Part shown: positions 7,223 through 15,528 of the stretch, one piece after another
Layout of the letters: each line of letters begins with the position of its first letter
Position numbering within the stretch: position 1 is the stretch's first letter
From: Micromonospora sp. Llam0
GTDB lineage: Bacteria > Actinomycetota > Actinomycetes > Mycobacteriales > Micromonosporaceae
DNA length: 64,000 nt
Reading direction: 5' to 3'
Assembly: GCF_003751085.1 (NCBI RefSeq)
Contig: NZ_RJJY01000001.1
Coordinates: 4,278,001-4,342,000 of the forward strand
Translations under genes and position numbers: made by a program
Notes under the pieces: model-generated
Database searches by the model: none
What the model saw: only the letters and a program-made list of their open reading frames with translations
Told to the model about the DNA's origin: nothing

Positions 7223-8160
7223 ACCACGACGACCTGTTCACCAGCCTCCACACCAGCACCGCAGCCGAACTCGACGGCCTACTCGATGTCGAAGCGGGCC
7301 TGCGCGAAGCCCTCGTCGCCACCCAACACACCCAAACCAGCAACGATCTCGACCTTGACCTCGAGGCAGGACTCCGCGCCGTCGTCGCCCCATCCGAGGT
7401 TGCCCCACCGTCACCGGCCGCAGATCCCCAGCAGCCCGGCGCGACTCCCGAACAGTCTAACGTGCAGGGTGCGGTCGCCGCTCGGCTGATGTCGTTGAAC
7501 GACGCCAGCCGACTAGCTCTCCGCAACCACCCGGCCATCGTCGCCTTGGCACTCACCCTGGAGATCGCCAAAGCGCTGACAACCGTCCGAGCCATCGCCC
7601 GCGACATTGCCCGAGACAATCCCGTCGACTTTCACGACCAAGAGCTCGTCCACGCACTCGACTGTGTCCGCGCCCTCGCCCACGACCTCGACCGACACCC
7701 CGGGCTCGTCCTCGACCGCGACCTCGGGCTCGTCCTCGACCGCGACCTCGGCCGGGTCCTCTCCCTCGAACGCGCCCTCGAACGCACCCTCGAACGCGCC
7801 CGCGCCCTTGCCCACAACCGCACCCGCGCCCGTGACCTCGCCCGTGACCTCGCCCGTGACCTCACCCGTGACCTCACCCTTGTCCACAATCGCACCCGTG
7901 CCCTCGACCTCGACCGCGCCCTCAACCTCGACCACGCCCGCGCTCGCGACCTCGACCGCGCTCGAAATGACCTAACGGATGCCGATCTCGGCGATGTAGA
8001 TCTACGCGGGGTGTCCCTCACTGGTATCCGCTGGTCGATGGGCACTAGTTGGCCGTCGGACGAGTGGCGAGCACAGGCTCTGTTGAACTCGCGTGACCTT
8101 GGCGACGGAACGTACGAAATCCTGGACGGCAACACGAATGTCCCCGTCTACAGCGCCTGA
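7219..8160 (+). CDS. Arg-Asp-Leu repeat protein with short pentapeptide-like end
   Basis: 313 aa. Residues 1-95 are acidic and low-complexity; 95-140 form helices. About 145-255 is a run of four-residue helical repeats of the type R-(D/A)-L-x, for example RDLARDLARDLTRDLT and ALERTLERARAL. The C-terminal part includes DADLGDVDLRGVSLTG, which resembles A(D/N)LxG pentapeptide turns, and ends GDGTYEILDGN. The repeats would place Leu on one face of a long charged helix, fitting a coiled coil or protein scaffold. ATG 7219 overlaps the sigma gene. The function is unknown; a role as partner or effector of the sigma factor is inference. The DNA here holds in-frame tandem repeats. Confidence 0.7.
   Translation: MNHDDLFTSLHTSTAAELDGLLDVEAGLREALVATQHTQTSNDLDLDLEAGLRAVVAPSEVAPPSPAADPQQPGATPEQSNVQGAVAARLMSLNDASRLALRNHPAIVALALTLEIAKALTTVRAIARDIARDNPVDFHDQELVHALDCVRALAHDLDRHPGLVLDRDLGLVLDRDLGRVLSLERALERTLERARALAHNRTRARDLARDLARDLTRDLTLVHNRTRALDLDRALNLDHARARDLDRARNDLTDADLGDVDLRGVSLTGIRWSMGTSWPSDEWRAQALLNSRDLGDGTYEILDGNTNVPVYSA
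7702..7749 (+). repeat. 24-bp tandem repeat, two identical copies
   Basis: Two consecutive identical 24-bp units (7702-7725, 7726-7749) encode GLVLDRDL twice within the repeat protein. Exact identity at third positions implies recent duplication. Confidence 0.8.
7768..7803 (+). repeat. 12-bp tandem repeat, three copies
   Basis: GAACGCGCCCTC and two near-identical units (one or two substitutions) encode ERAL-ERTL-ERAR in the repeat protein. The array keeps the reading frame. Confidence 0.75.
7831..7878 (+). repeat. 12-bp tandem repeat, four copies
   Basis: CGTGACCTCGCC twice, then CGTGACCTCACC twice, encode RDLA-RDLA-RDLT-RDLT. This is the most regular part of the repeat protein and probably varies in copy number. 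Confidence 0.8.
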
Positions 8161-8185
8161 GCGCCCGTACGGAGCTGTAGTCGAT

Positions 8186-8237
8186 TCGCGGCTGATCCCG
8201 TTGGGGGATCATGATCCCTCAACGGGATCAGCCGCGA
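8186..8237. terminator. 52-bp near-perfect palindrome
   Basis: Arms of 26 bases pair at 25 positions: TCGCGGCTGATCCCGTTG pairs with CAACGGGATCAGCCGCGA, around a centre GGGGATCATGATCCCT. It lies 25 bp after the repeat-protein stop and probably ends that transcript. As DNA it could extrude as a cruciform. Confidence 0.65.
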
Positions 8238-8292
8238 CGACAGTATGGGTTCCCGGGGAGCATCCAGCTGGGGTTCGGCAGAGCGCAGCGAA

Positions 8293-8329
8293 GGAACCCC
8301 GGTCACCTGGTGCGGGTGACCGGGGTTCC
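8293..8329 (-). terminator. hairpin after the DUF397 gene
   Basis: Perfect 15-bp stem (GGAACCCCGGTCACC with GGTGACCGGGGTTCC) and a 7-base loop, 22 bp beyond the DUF397 stop on the minus strand. It faces the 52-bp palindrome that ends the convergent cassette. Confidence 0.65.
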
Positions 8330-8351
8330 GGGAAGCGTTGCTGGAAGCGGG

Positions 8352-8549
8352 TCAGGCGGCGGCGGTGTCCTTGGTCGACGCGACGAACGCCGACCAGGCG
8401 GCCGGGCCGAAGGTCAACGTACCGCCGGCACGGTCCTTGGTGTCGCGCACCAGGACCCGACCGGGAAGGTTGTCGGCCACCTCGACGCAGGTGTCTCCGC
8501 CGTTGGCCGATCGGCTGGACTTCCGCCAGCGCGGTTCACTTGCGCTCAT
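8352..8549 (-). CDS. DUF397 domain protein
   Basis: 65-aa DUF397 protein with the family pattern WRKSSRSANGGDTCVEVAD, then VLVRDTKD and FGPAAWSAFV. Such small proteins accompany XRE/DUF5753 regulators throughout streptomycetes and relatives (WhiJ-type pairs) and are thought to modulate them. The start overlaps the end of the XRE gene by 14 bp. A strong hairpin follows the stop. Confidence 0.9.
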   Translation of the reverse strand: MSASEPRWRKSSRSANGGDTCVEVADNLPGRVLVRDTKDRAGGTLTFGPAAWSAFVASTKDTAAA

Positions 8550-9309
8550 CGATCATCCTCAGCATCAGATCCCGGGACTGCACCACCGGCAGCGCGAGTC
8601 CGTCCACGGACTCCCAGGCTAGTTCCAGCTCGGTCACATCGCCATGGCTGGACACCACGGTGCCCTTCAACTGGTTGTCCAGGTAGCCACAGCGCCGGCC
8701 GTCCGGCAGGCTGGCCAGCACGAACGCGCCACCGAGACCGAGGTGCAGCCCGGCGTCGTCCGGCAGCACCCGGATTTTGACCGACGGCCGGTGGCCGAGT
8801 TCCACCAGGTGGCCCAGTTGCTTCGTCATCACCTCGCGGGGGCCACGACTGAGGGCGAACTCGTTGACGATCGCCGAGATCACCACTGGGTTGTCCCGGC
8901 CCAGCGTCGCGGCCTGTCGCTCCAGCCGGGTGCGCACCAGCTCGTCGATCCGCCCGTCGTTCATCGTGGAGGTCGCCAACACCGCCCGCATGTAGCCCTC
9001 GGACTGGAGCAGTCCGGGGACGAGCAGCGGCTGGAAGGTGCGCAACAGCAGCGCCCGTCGCTCGTGCTCGACCCACGGACGCATCCACGGGTACCGGTCC
9101 TCCCGCGCCTCGGCCGACAACTTGGCGAACTTGTCATCGGTGCCGAACACCCGGTCCAGGTTGGTGGCGGTGTCGGCCTGCGGGATGTGCCGCCCCGACT
9201 CGAATCCCGCGATGAGCGACTTGGACACCCGCAGCGCGGCGCCAAGCTGGCTCTGATTCATCCCCCCGGCGATGCGAAGTCGCCGGATCTCGACGCTAAG
9301 TTCACTCAC
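8536..9309 (-). CDS. XRE-family regulator with DUF5753 (WhiJ-like)
   Basis: 257 aa. An N-terminal helix-turn-helix (about residues 6-60, MNQSQLGAALRVSKSLIAGF) is followed by a DUF5753 ligand-type domain (about 75-250) with RTFQPLLVPGLLQSEGYMRA and IRVLPDDAGLHLGLGGAFVL. The GTG start at 9309 is preceded only by a weak site. Paired with the overlapping DUF397 gene, it resembles the WhiJ-like regulator/modulator pairs of differentiating actinomycetes. Its targets are unknown. Confidence 0.9.
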   Translation of the reverse strand: MSELSVEIRRLRIAGGMNQSQLGAALRVSKSLIAGFESGRHIPQADTATNLDRVFGTDDKFAKLSAEAREDRYPWMRPWVEHERRALLLRTFQPLLVPGLLQSEGYMRAVLATSTMNDGRIDELVRTRLERQAATLGRDNPVVISAIVNEFALSRGPREVMTKQLGHLVELGHRPSVKIRVLPDDAGLHLGLGGAFVLASLPDGRRCGYLDNQLKGTVVSSHGDVTELELAWESVDGLALPVVQSRDLMLRMIDERK

Positions 9310-9476
9310 GTTGGATCACCCCGGTGTCGTGATGTGGTGGTTGTCCGCCGGGGTCATCCTCCACTGGTCGGGACAGATAGTCCAGGATGGAACAGAAACT
9401 CGTGAGGATTCCGCAGCTGTGCAGAAATTCCAGCCGTCGAATTGATCAACAAGCAGATGCCGTCGAACCACGAGAA

Positions 9477-9509
9477 AACGACCCCCGGGGAGAATTCCCG
9501 AGGGTCGTT
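9477..9509 (-). terminator. hairpin after the extradiol dioxygenase operon
   Basis: AACGACCC and GGGTCGTT arms enclose a smaller CCGGGGAGAATTCCCGA hairpin. On the minus strand it is followed by TTTT, 21 bp beyond the dioxygenase stop. It is the end of the Rieske/extradiol operon. Confidence 0.65.
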
Positions 9510-9530
9510 CACCTTTTCGTACGATGATGA

Positions 9531-10424
9531 TCAGAAACGACCCCAGTCGTCGGCGGCCGGCCGCCACACGTCGATGTTGCGTGGGTCGACGGCCATCCGG
9601 CGGGCCCGGTGCGTGGCGTGCTCCTCCGGGGTGAACACCCGGTGCCGGTCACACAGCTCGTAACGCGGCCCGTGCTTCGGGTCGTGCATGTAGAACGCGA
9701 TCGACGTCGACGCCGAGTGGTTGACCAGGTCGGAGGCGATCGGCACCTTCTTGTACTGCGCCCGCGCCCGGCCGCGCATCACATGGTCGAAGCTCTTCAT
9801 CTTGAAGCACAGGTGCGCGGCGTAGAACTCCTTGTTGCGCTGCAACGCCAGGCTGTGGTGGTAGCGGTCCTCGCAGCGCAGGAAGACGGTCACGTCGCCG
9901 ACGTAGTCGCTGGGCAGGAAACCCAGCACGTTGGTGTAGAAGTCGAGCGACTCCTCGTACTTGTCGGTGGCCAGGAACGGGTGCACCAGGTCAACCGGGC
10001 GCAGCTCGATCAACGGCGGTTCGGCGTACTCGACGAACTCGGTGAACAGCTCGACGATCAGCCCGTTGGGATCGCGTACGGCGAATCCGCGCTGGCACAG
10101 GCCCTTCATCCGCTCGTGCAGCTCCAGCACCTCGTGGCCGGCGGCGACGACCCGCTCCCGCAGGTCGTCGAGGACCTCGTCGGACTCGACGCTGAACCCG
10201 ACCGCGGTGGTCCACGACTCGGTACGCTGCGGCGCGGCGATCAGCTCGATGCTGTGGTGCTCGATGTCGGCGCGCAGGAAGGCGTACTCGTCGTCGTGCT
10301 GCTCCAACTGCAGCCCGACGTGGTACTGCAGGAACTCGATGGAGGCGGCCAGATCCGGCACCTCGATCCGGGCGTACTCCATGCCGTAGGGCCCGCGACG
10401 GCGGGTGGCGGCCTCGGTGGACAT
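9531..10424 (-). CDS. type I extradiol ring-cleavage dioxygenase (VOC superfamily)
   Basis: 297 aa, two VOC modules as in 2,3-dihydroxybiphenyl or catechol 2,3-dioxygenases, which open catechols next to the diol using Fe(II) and O2. The metal ligands are visible in the second module: His in DLVHPFLA, His in RYHHSLAL and Glu in RYELCD. ATG 10424 is preferred because AAGGGG lies 7 bases upstream; an earlier ATG at 10439 lacks a ribosome site. It is the last gene of an operon after the Rieske alpha and beta subunits and Dabb, so it should cleave the diol those enzymes make. Confidence 0.88.
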   Translation of the reverse strand: MSTEAATRRRGPYGMEYARIEVPDLAASIEFLQYHVGLQLEQHDDEYAFLRADIEHHSIELIAAPQRTESWTTAVGFSVESDEVLDDLRERVVAAGHEVLELHERMKGLCQRGFAVRDPNGLIVELFTEFVEYAEPPLIELRPVDLVHPFLATDKYEESLDFYTNVLGFLPSDYVGDVTVFLRCEDRYHHSLALQRNKEFYAAHLCFKMKSFDHVMRGRARAQYKKVPIASDLVNHSASTSIAFYMHDPKHGPRYELCDRHRVFTPEEHATHRARRMAVDPRNIDVWRPAADDWGRF

Positions 10425-10445
10425 CTGCGACCCCTTCATGGTGAG

Positions 10446-10751
10446 TTACGCGTCCCCGGCGGTGGGGAGGCTGACGATGACCTGGCGTTGCACGACCGGG
10501 CGCCAGCGTTCCCGGACGAACCTCTCGTGCGACTCGCTGTGCAGGTAGTCGAGCAGGTCCTGCTCGGTGGCGAACTCCACGACGAAACCGTGCGTCATCG
10601 TGGTGTCCCGGGTGCTGACGTTGACCCCGCTGCGCCAGTTGCGCATCGCCGGGTATTTGGTCGGGAAGGTGTCCAGCTCGGCGAGGACCGACTCGGCGAC
10701 GCCGGGCGGCAGGTCGTCGCGGAACTTGAACGCCAACATGTGGGTGATCAC
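10446..10751 (-). CDS. Dabb-family (stress-responsive alpha/beta barrel) protein
   Basis: 101-aa dimeric ferredoxin-like fold protein. It begins MITHMLAFKFRDDLPP and contains RNWRSGVNVSTRD and FVVEFATEQDLLDYLHSESH, the standard Dabb pattern including the His of H-E-x-F. Dabb proteins bind or cyclise hydrophobic small molecules and recur in aromatic-degradation operons. It lies between the Rieske beta subunit (13 bp upstream) and the extradiol dioxygenase. A helper or isomerase role is inferred. Confidence 0.85.
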   Translation of the reverse strand: MITHMLAFKFRDDLPPGVAESVLAELDTFPTKYPAMRNWRSGVNVSTRDTTMTHGFVVEFATEQDLLDYLHSESHERFVRERWRPVVQRQVIVSLPTAGDA

Positions 10752-10764
10752 GACGGCGGCCCCG

Positions 10765-11286
10765 CTACAGGATGAAGCTGAGTCGGGCGCCGGGGTCCAT
10801 CGACTCCATCACCGGGATGGAGCGGCGGACCCGGAAGCGCAGGCCGTCGTCGTCGACCTTGAGCACGTGCTCGTAGCGGCCCACGTAGGTGTAGGCGCCA
10901 CCGTCGCGGTAGCGGTGGATGAGGAAGTTGGCGCTGATCCACACCGTCTCCGCGCCGGCCTCCAGCAGGATCACGTTGGAGACCATCCGGTGGGTACGCG
11001 AGTGCGGGTTCTCGGCGTGCGCCTTGCGGCTCTTCAGCCGCTTCACCCGGGCCCGGATCAGGTCGTAGTCGTCGCAGACGAAGAACCCGGCGGTGGTGGC
11101 GTCCCAGCCGGCCCAGTCGGTGGTCGGCACCTCCATCCGGCCGTCCGGCTCGAACATGGTGAACCACTCGTCGAGGCGCCACTCGTCGAGCAGCTGCGCC
11201 TCCCGGTAGAGGAAGTCCTCCACCTGCGCCCGGGTCACCTCGCGGGTGCCCACGTTGAGCACTGCTCCGCTGGTCGTCGGGGACAT
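10765..11286 (-). CDS. aromatic-ring-hydroxylating dioxygenase beta subunit
   Basis: 173 aa, SnoaL-like cone fold of the small subunit of Rieske oxygenases. Typical stretches are VEDFLYREAQLLDEWRLDEW, FFVCDDYDLIRARVKRL and RTHRMVSNVILL. It is structural rather than catalytic. It begins 4 bp after the alpha-subunit stop, so an alpha-beta hexamer is expected. ATG 11286 is chosen over an upstream in-frame codon that would run into the alpha gene. Confidence 0.92.
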   Translation of the reverse strand: MSPTTSGAVLNVGTREVTRAQVEDFLYREAQLLDEWRLDEWFTMFEPDGRMEVPTTDWAGWDATTAGFFVCDDYDLIRARVKRLKSRKAHAENPHSRTHRMVSNVILLEAGAETVWISANFLIHRYRDGGAYTYVGRYEHVLKVDDDGLRFRVRRSIPVMESMDPGARLSFIL

Positions 11287-11290
11287 CGGG

Positions 11291-12718
11291 TCACTCCTTC
11301 CCGCTGGTGGTGGGCGCGGCGGATCCGGCGGTGGCCGTGGATCCGGCGGCGAAGACGGTGGACGGGCCGGGAGCGCCGGGGTCGGCCGGCGGGTCACCGG
11401 CGACGGCGGTGGCCACCCCGACCCGGTCGGCCCAGTGCCGCCAGAAGCTGCGCATCGCGCCCTCGTCGATGGAGCGGCCCTGGTTGCCCTGCTTCTCGTT
11501 GGCCATGCCCCGGGACATGTCGGACCAGTCGTGGGCCGGGTCGGCCGAGTCGGCGGTGGCGACGATGCCGCGCTGCACCGCCTCGTACGCCTCGATGTCG
11601 TCCGGGGTGGCCAGGCCGCCGGGGCCGACGAAGCTGACCATGGTCTTGATCCGCAGCGCGCGGACCGACTCCGGCTCGCCGGTCTCGACGAACTGCCAGG
11701 CCCGCACGTCGGTGCGGTCCGGGGCGACCGGTTCGAGCTGGCGGATGGTCAGCGCCTCCAGGTCGAACAGCAGCAGGTTGGGGAAGACGAAGAGGATCCG
11801 GCTGGCGTCGGCGATCTCGGCGGCGAGCTCCGGCCCGAGCCGGGCCGCCATCTCGTTGCGCTTGGCGACGGTACGGGCCTTTTCCTCGTCGCCGAAGCGC
11901 GGCTCCCAGACCATGCCGATCCGGCCGTTGTGCCCGGTGAGCACGAGCAACCCGTGGCCGCCGCCGAGGTCGTAGGCGTACTGGTCGTCGTCGGTGACCG
12001 CGAAGCCGGTCTCCCGCAGGTAGCCGACGAAGGTGTTGTGGGTCGGCGCGAAGTGGTAGCCGTCCATGGCGTTCTCGACGGCGAGTTTCCAGTTGCCTTT
12101 GACGCTGTAGAGCTGCACGCCGGGCAGGGTCTGCATGCCGTGCTGGCCGATCTTGGCGGTCAGCGACATGTAGTGCGCGGCCGGACCGAGGTGGGTGAGC
12201 AGATCAGGCACGTCGGGGGTGAACGCGATGAAGACGAAGCCCTCGTGGATCTGCAGCCGGGGCACCTGGCGCAGCCGCATCGACTCGCGGAATCCCGGGT
12301 CGTCGGGGTAGCTCTCGTCGCCGGGCAGCGCGGCCAGGTCACCGGAGTTGCTGAACGCCCAGGCGTGGTAGAAGCACTGGAAGAACTTGGTGTTGCCCTC
12401 GTTGTGCCGGCACAGGATGGTGCCGCGGTGGGTGCAGGCGTTCAGGAAGACCTTGACCTCGCCGGCGGAGTCGCGGCAGAAGATCAGCGGACGGCCGCCG
12501 AGGGTACGGGTCTTGAAGTCGCCGGCGTTGGGGATCTCGGTCTCGTGGCCGAGGTACAGCCAGGTGTGGCCCCAGATCTTGGCGATCTCGTCGCGGAACA
12601 CGCCCGGGTCGCGGTACGCCGAGCGGTGCACCCGGAAGCGCATCGCCTCCCAGTCCTCGTCGATCAGCGCGCCACCCTCGGCTCCGCCGAGCGGTCGCAC
12701 CGGCGTCTGCTGCGTCAT
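11291..12718 (-). CDS. aromatic-ring-hydroxylating dioxygenase alpha subunit (Rieske)
   Basis: 475 aa. The Rieske 2Fe-2S ligands are Cys95-x-His97 (CTHRG) and Cys115-x2-His118 (CFYH). The mononuclear iron site follows with NAMDGYHFAPTH (His222, His227). The family dihydroxylates, or oxidatively demethylates or decarboxylates, aromatic rings with electrons from a reductase and ferredoxin; such genes lie at 21.7-23.0 kb. ATG 12718 is used; an upstream in-frame start at 12790 would begin inside the operator palindrome. The Ala/Pro-rich C-terminal tail (about 45 residues) is unusual. A perfect GTCTCGCA palindrome lies 53 bp upstream. Confidence 0.93.
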   Translation of the reverse strand: MTQQTPVRPLGGAEGGALIDEDWEAMRFRVHRSAYRDPGVFRDEIAKIWGHTWLYLGHETEIPNAGDFKTRTLGGRPLIFCRDSAGEVKVFLNACTHRGTILCRHNEGNTKFFQCFYHAWAFSNSGDLAALPGDESYPDDPGFRESMRLRQVPRLQIHEGFVFIAFTPDVPDLLTHLGPAAHYMSLTAKIGQHGMQTLPGVQLYSVKGNWKLAVENAMDGYHFAPTHNTFVGYLRETGFAVTDDDQYAYDLGGGHGLLVLTGHNGRIGMVWEPRFGDEEKARTVAKRNEMAARLGPELAAEIADASRILFVFPNLLLFDLEALTIRQLEPVAPDRTDVRAWQFVETGEPESVRALRIKTMVSFVGPGGLATPDDIEAYEAVQRGIVATADSADPAHDWSDMSRGMANEKQGNQGRSIDEGAMRSFWRHWADRVGVATAVAGDPPADPGAPGPSTVFAAGSTATAGSAAPTTSGKE

Positions 12719-12770
12719 CACCCCACCGCCCTCTTTCGTCCCGTCCGCCCACCTCGGCGGCGCTACGTCA

Positions 12771-12789
12771 TGCGAGACAGTGTCTCGCA
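12771..12789. promoter_or_regulatory. operator A of the shared GTCTCGCA motif
   Basis: TGCGAGACAGTGTCTCGCA is a perfect palindrome with one central base. It lies between the divergent Rieske and formamidase genes and is the most symmetrical member of a motif found before seven catabolic transcription units in the window. Confidence 0.75.
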
Positions 12790-12994
12790 CTCCGATGCTG
12801 CTATCAGAGCCCTCTGCCTGTCAAGAGCAGGGCATCTTCCGTGATCGGGTTACTCACTGTTAACAGGACAGCAACATGTTCCTGCGGGTTCGCCGGAAAC
12901 GATCCGGTCATCCACCCAGCACCCGGCCCGCCAGCGGCACGCACCGCCGCGCGCCCTGCGCCCACCCGGCCGGGTACCCCTTCCGGAGGAACCG

Positions 12995-14101
12995 ATGCTC
13001 CAGCCGCACCAGGGACCGATCGCCGGCGCCCACTACCTGCCGACCACGCCCGAGACCTGCCTGTGGGGCCGGCTGCCCAACCGCAGCCACGCCCCGGTGC
13101 TGCGGGTCCGCTCCGGTGAGACCGTGACCATCGACACCCTCAGCCACGAAGGCATCCTCGAAGACCAGGGCCGCGACCCGGTCGGCTACCTCAAGCAGTA
13201 CGACGTACCCGCCGACGGTGTCCTCGCCGACGCCCGCGACCTGGCCGCCTCCGACGTCGCCCACGACTACGACGACGACGGCCCGCACGTGGTCACCGGC
13301 CCGATCACCGTCAACGGCGCGCAGCCCGGCGACCTGCTCCGGGTCGACGTGCTCGACCTGACGATCCGGGCCCCGTACGGCTTCGTCAGCAGCCGGCACG
13401 GCTACGGCGCGCTACCCGGCGAGTTCCCGCTCACCCCGGTCGACACCGGGCCGGGCAGCGACCCGCGCGCCTACGGCAGCGTCTGCCACTTCACCGAGGT
13501 CGCCTCCAGCGGCGGCCGGCTGTACGGCGTCCTGCCGTTCGGCGCCGGCCGGGCCGCCCGGTTCCCGCTCGCGCCGTTCCTCGGCCTGATGGGCGTCGCC
13601 GTCGACACCGACGAGATGGTGCACTCGGTGCCGCCCGGCGGGCACGGCGGCAACCTGGACATCAACGAACTGCAGGTCGGCTCCAGCCTCTACCTGCCGG
13701 TGCAGCTGCCCGGTGCCGGCTTCTACGCCGGCGACCCGCACTACGCCCAGGGCGACGGCGAGGTGGCGTTGACCGCGCTGGAGGCACCACTGCGGGCCAC
13801 TCTGCGGTTGACGGTGATCCCGGCGGCGCAGGCCGCGACGCTGATCGGTGCCGGCGAGGCCCCGCTGGCCGAGACCGCCACCCACTGGATCCCGGTCGGC
13901 CTGGACGCCGACCTCAACGAGGCGATGCGCCGGGCGGTCCGCGCCGCGGTCGACTTCCTGGCCCGCACCCAGGGCATGCCCCGCGACACCGCCCTGGCCT
14001 ACCTGAGCGCAGCCGCCGACTTCGAGGTCAGCCAGGTCGTCGACGCGGTCAAAGGCGTGCACTGCCTGATCCGCAAGGCCGACTTCCCCGCCCAGATCTG
14101 A
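12995..14101 (+). CDS. acetamidase/formamidase family amidohydrolase
   Basis: 368 aa FmdA/AmdA-type hydrolase releasing ammonia from formamide or short amides. Diagnostic segments: ITVNGAQPGDLLRVDVLDL, VPPGGHGGNLDINELQVGS and FYAGDPHYAQGDGEV. ATG 12995 follows GGAGGA by 4 bases. It is divergent from the Rieske operon across operator A, so both should be induced together. This suggests the degraded compound yields formamide or a related amide. Confidence 0.9.
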   Translation: MLQPHQGPIAGAHYLPTTPETCLWGRLPNRSHAPVLRVRSGETVTIDTLSHEGILEDQGRDPVGYLKQYDVPADGVLADARDLAASDVAHDYDDDGPHVVTGPITVNGAQPGDLLRVDVLDLTIRAPYGFVSSRHGYGALPGEFPLTPVDTGPGSDPRAYGSVCHFTEVASSGGRLYGVLPFGAGRAARFPLAPFLGLMGVAVDTDEMVHSVPPGGHGGNLDINELQVGSSLYLPVQLPGAGFYAGDPHYAQGDGEVALTALEAPLRATLRLTVIPAAQAATLIGAGEAPLAETATHWIPVGLDADLNEAMRRAVRAAVDFLARTQGMPRDTALAYLSAAADFEVSQVVDAVKGVHCLIRKADFPAQI

Positions 14102-14310
14102 GGGCGGTGGCGCGGTCGGGGCCGCACACCGTCGTCCGCGCCGCCGGGCGCACTGTGGACGCGCTGCTGGCGAGGATCGCCAGCGGCCTACGGCGGGGCA
14201 CCGACGTCACAGCGTCGGCGTTCGTCCGGGTCGAGGTGCGCCACCCGGACGGGCGGCTGGCGGCCCTGAGCAACCCGGTCACGCTGGTCCGATCCACTCG
14301 TGGCGTACGG
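14102..14310 (+). pseudogene. possible C-terminal remnant of a CehA/PHP-type hydrolase
   Basis: After the formamidase stop the + strand stays open and reads VTASAFVRVEVRHPDGRLAA, then LSNPV. This resembles the end of CehA/McbA-type PHP metallohydrolases, which close with a YVRxEVR...ALTNPI pattern. There is no upstream catalytic part and no good start. I treat it as a gene fragment; a short unrelated ORF is possible. Confidence 0.35.
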
Positions 14311-14348
14311 TCGGGCGTGATCTGTTCCGACGCCGACCGGGGTACGCC

Positions 14349-15527
14349 ATGCGCCGGGGGCTGACCTTCCTGTTCGCGGTGGCGGCCGGTGCCGCCGTCG
14401 CCAACCTCTACTGGGCGCAACCGCTGCTCGATCTCATCGCCGCCGACCTCGACGTCACCACCGCGACCGCCGGCTTGCTGGTCACCGCCACCCAGATCGG
14501 CTACGCCGCCGGGATTCTGTTCCTGGTGCCGCTGGGCGACATCCTCGACCGACGCCGGCTGGTACCGGTGCTGATGCTCTGCGCGGCGGGCGCGCTGGTG
14601 CTGTGCGCGCTCGCGCCGTCGTTCGGCGTGCTGCTCGTGGCGATCACCGTGCTCGGGGTGGCCACGGTCTCCGGGCAGCTACTCACCCCGCTCGCCAGCG
14701 ATCTCGCCGACGACACGCGGCGCGGCAGCGCGGTCGGTACGGTCGTCGCCGGGATCCTGACCGGCATCCTCGCTTCGCGGACCATCAGCGGGCTGGTCGC
14801 CGACATCGCCGGCTGGCGGGCGATCTTCCTGCTGGCGGCGGTGGCGGCGGTCGGCTTCGCCGTGGTGATGTACCGGGCGATTCCGGTGCTGGCGCCGAAG
14901 ACCCGGCTGCCGTATCCGGCGCTGATCGCGTCCGTCGCCGCGGTGGTCGCCCGGGAACGCGCGGTCCGGTGGACGCTGGTGCTGTCCGCGACCGGCTTCG
15001 CCGCGTTCACCATGTTCTGGACGGCGTTGACGTTCCTGCTCAGCGGTCCGCCGTTCGACTATCCGGTGTCGGTGATCGGGCTGTTCGGCCTCGCCGGTCT
15101 GGCCGGCGCGGTCGCCGCACAGCGCAGCGGTCGGCTGCACGACCTGGGCTGGTCGCTGCCGGCCACCGGCGCGGCCTGGGCCGTGGTGCTCGCCTCGTTC
15201 GTCACGGCGATCTTCGCCGGACGCAGCGCCCTGCTGGTGATCGTCGTCGTGGTCGCGCTCGACGCGGCGTTGCAGGCGGCCGGGATCCTCAACCAGTTGC
15301 GGGTCATGGCCATCTCACATGAGGCGCGCAGCCGGCTGAACACGGCGTACGTGACCGCGAACTTCCTCGGTGGCGCCGCCGGCTCGGCCGCTGCCGCAGT
15401 CCTCTGGTCGGCCGGCGGCTGGCCGGCGGTGTCGCTGGCCGGGGTGGGGCTGAGCTGCTTCGCCCTGGCCCTGTGGGTGGTGGGCCGTCGGCACGCGCTC
15501 GTTCCGGTCGACCCACTGGCCAGATAG
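14349..15527 (+). CDS. MFS transporter
   Basis: 392-aa major facilitator with 12 predicted membrane helices, starting ANLYWAQPLLDLIAADL and containing the conserved loop GDILDRRRLVP between helices 2 and 3. It resembles drug/metabolite exporters of the DHA1 group. It ends 25 bp before a PadR regulator gene, whose promoter contains a CAAATCATTTG palindrome, but it is not obviously in the same operon. The substrate is unknown. Confidence 0.88.
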   Translation: MRRGLTFLFAVAAGAAVANLYWAQPLLDLIAADLDVTTATAGLLVTATQIGYAAGILFLVPLGDILDRRRLVPVLMLCAAGALVLCALAPSFGVLLVAITVLGVATVSGQLLTPLASDLADDTRRGSAVGTVVAGILTGILASRTISGLVADIAGWRAIFLLAAVAAVGFAVVMYRAIPVLAPKTRLPYPALIASVAAVVARERAVRWTLVLSATGFAAFTMFWTALTFLLSGPPFDYPVSVIGLFGLAGLAGAVAAQRSGRLHDLGWSLPATGAAWAVVLASFVTAIFAGRSALLVIVVVVALDAALQAAGILNQLRVMAISHEARSRLNTAYVTANFLGGAAGSAAAAVLWSAGGWPAVSLAGVGLSCFALALWVVGRRHALVPVDPLAR

Positions 15528-15528
15528 T

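Noticed and set aside
7702..7878. CRISPR-like tandem repeats
   Set aside because: Units are contiguous, without spacers, and encode protein in frame.
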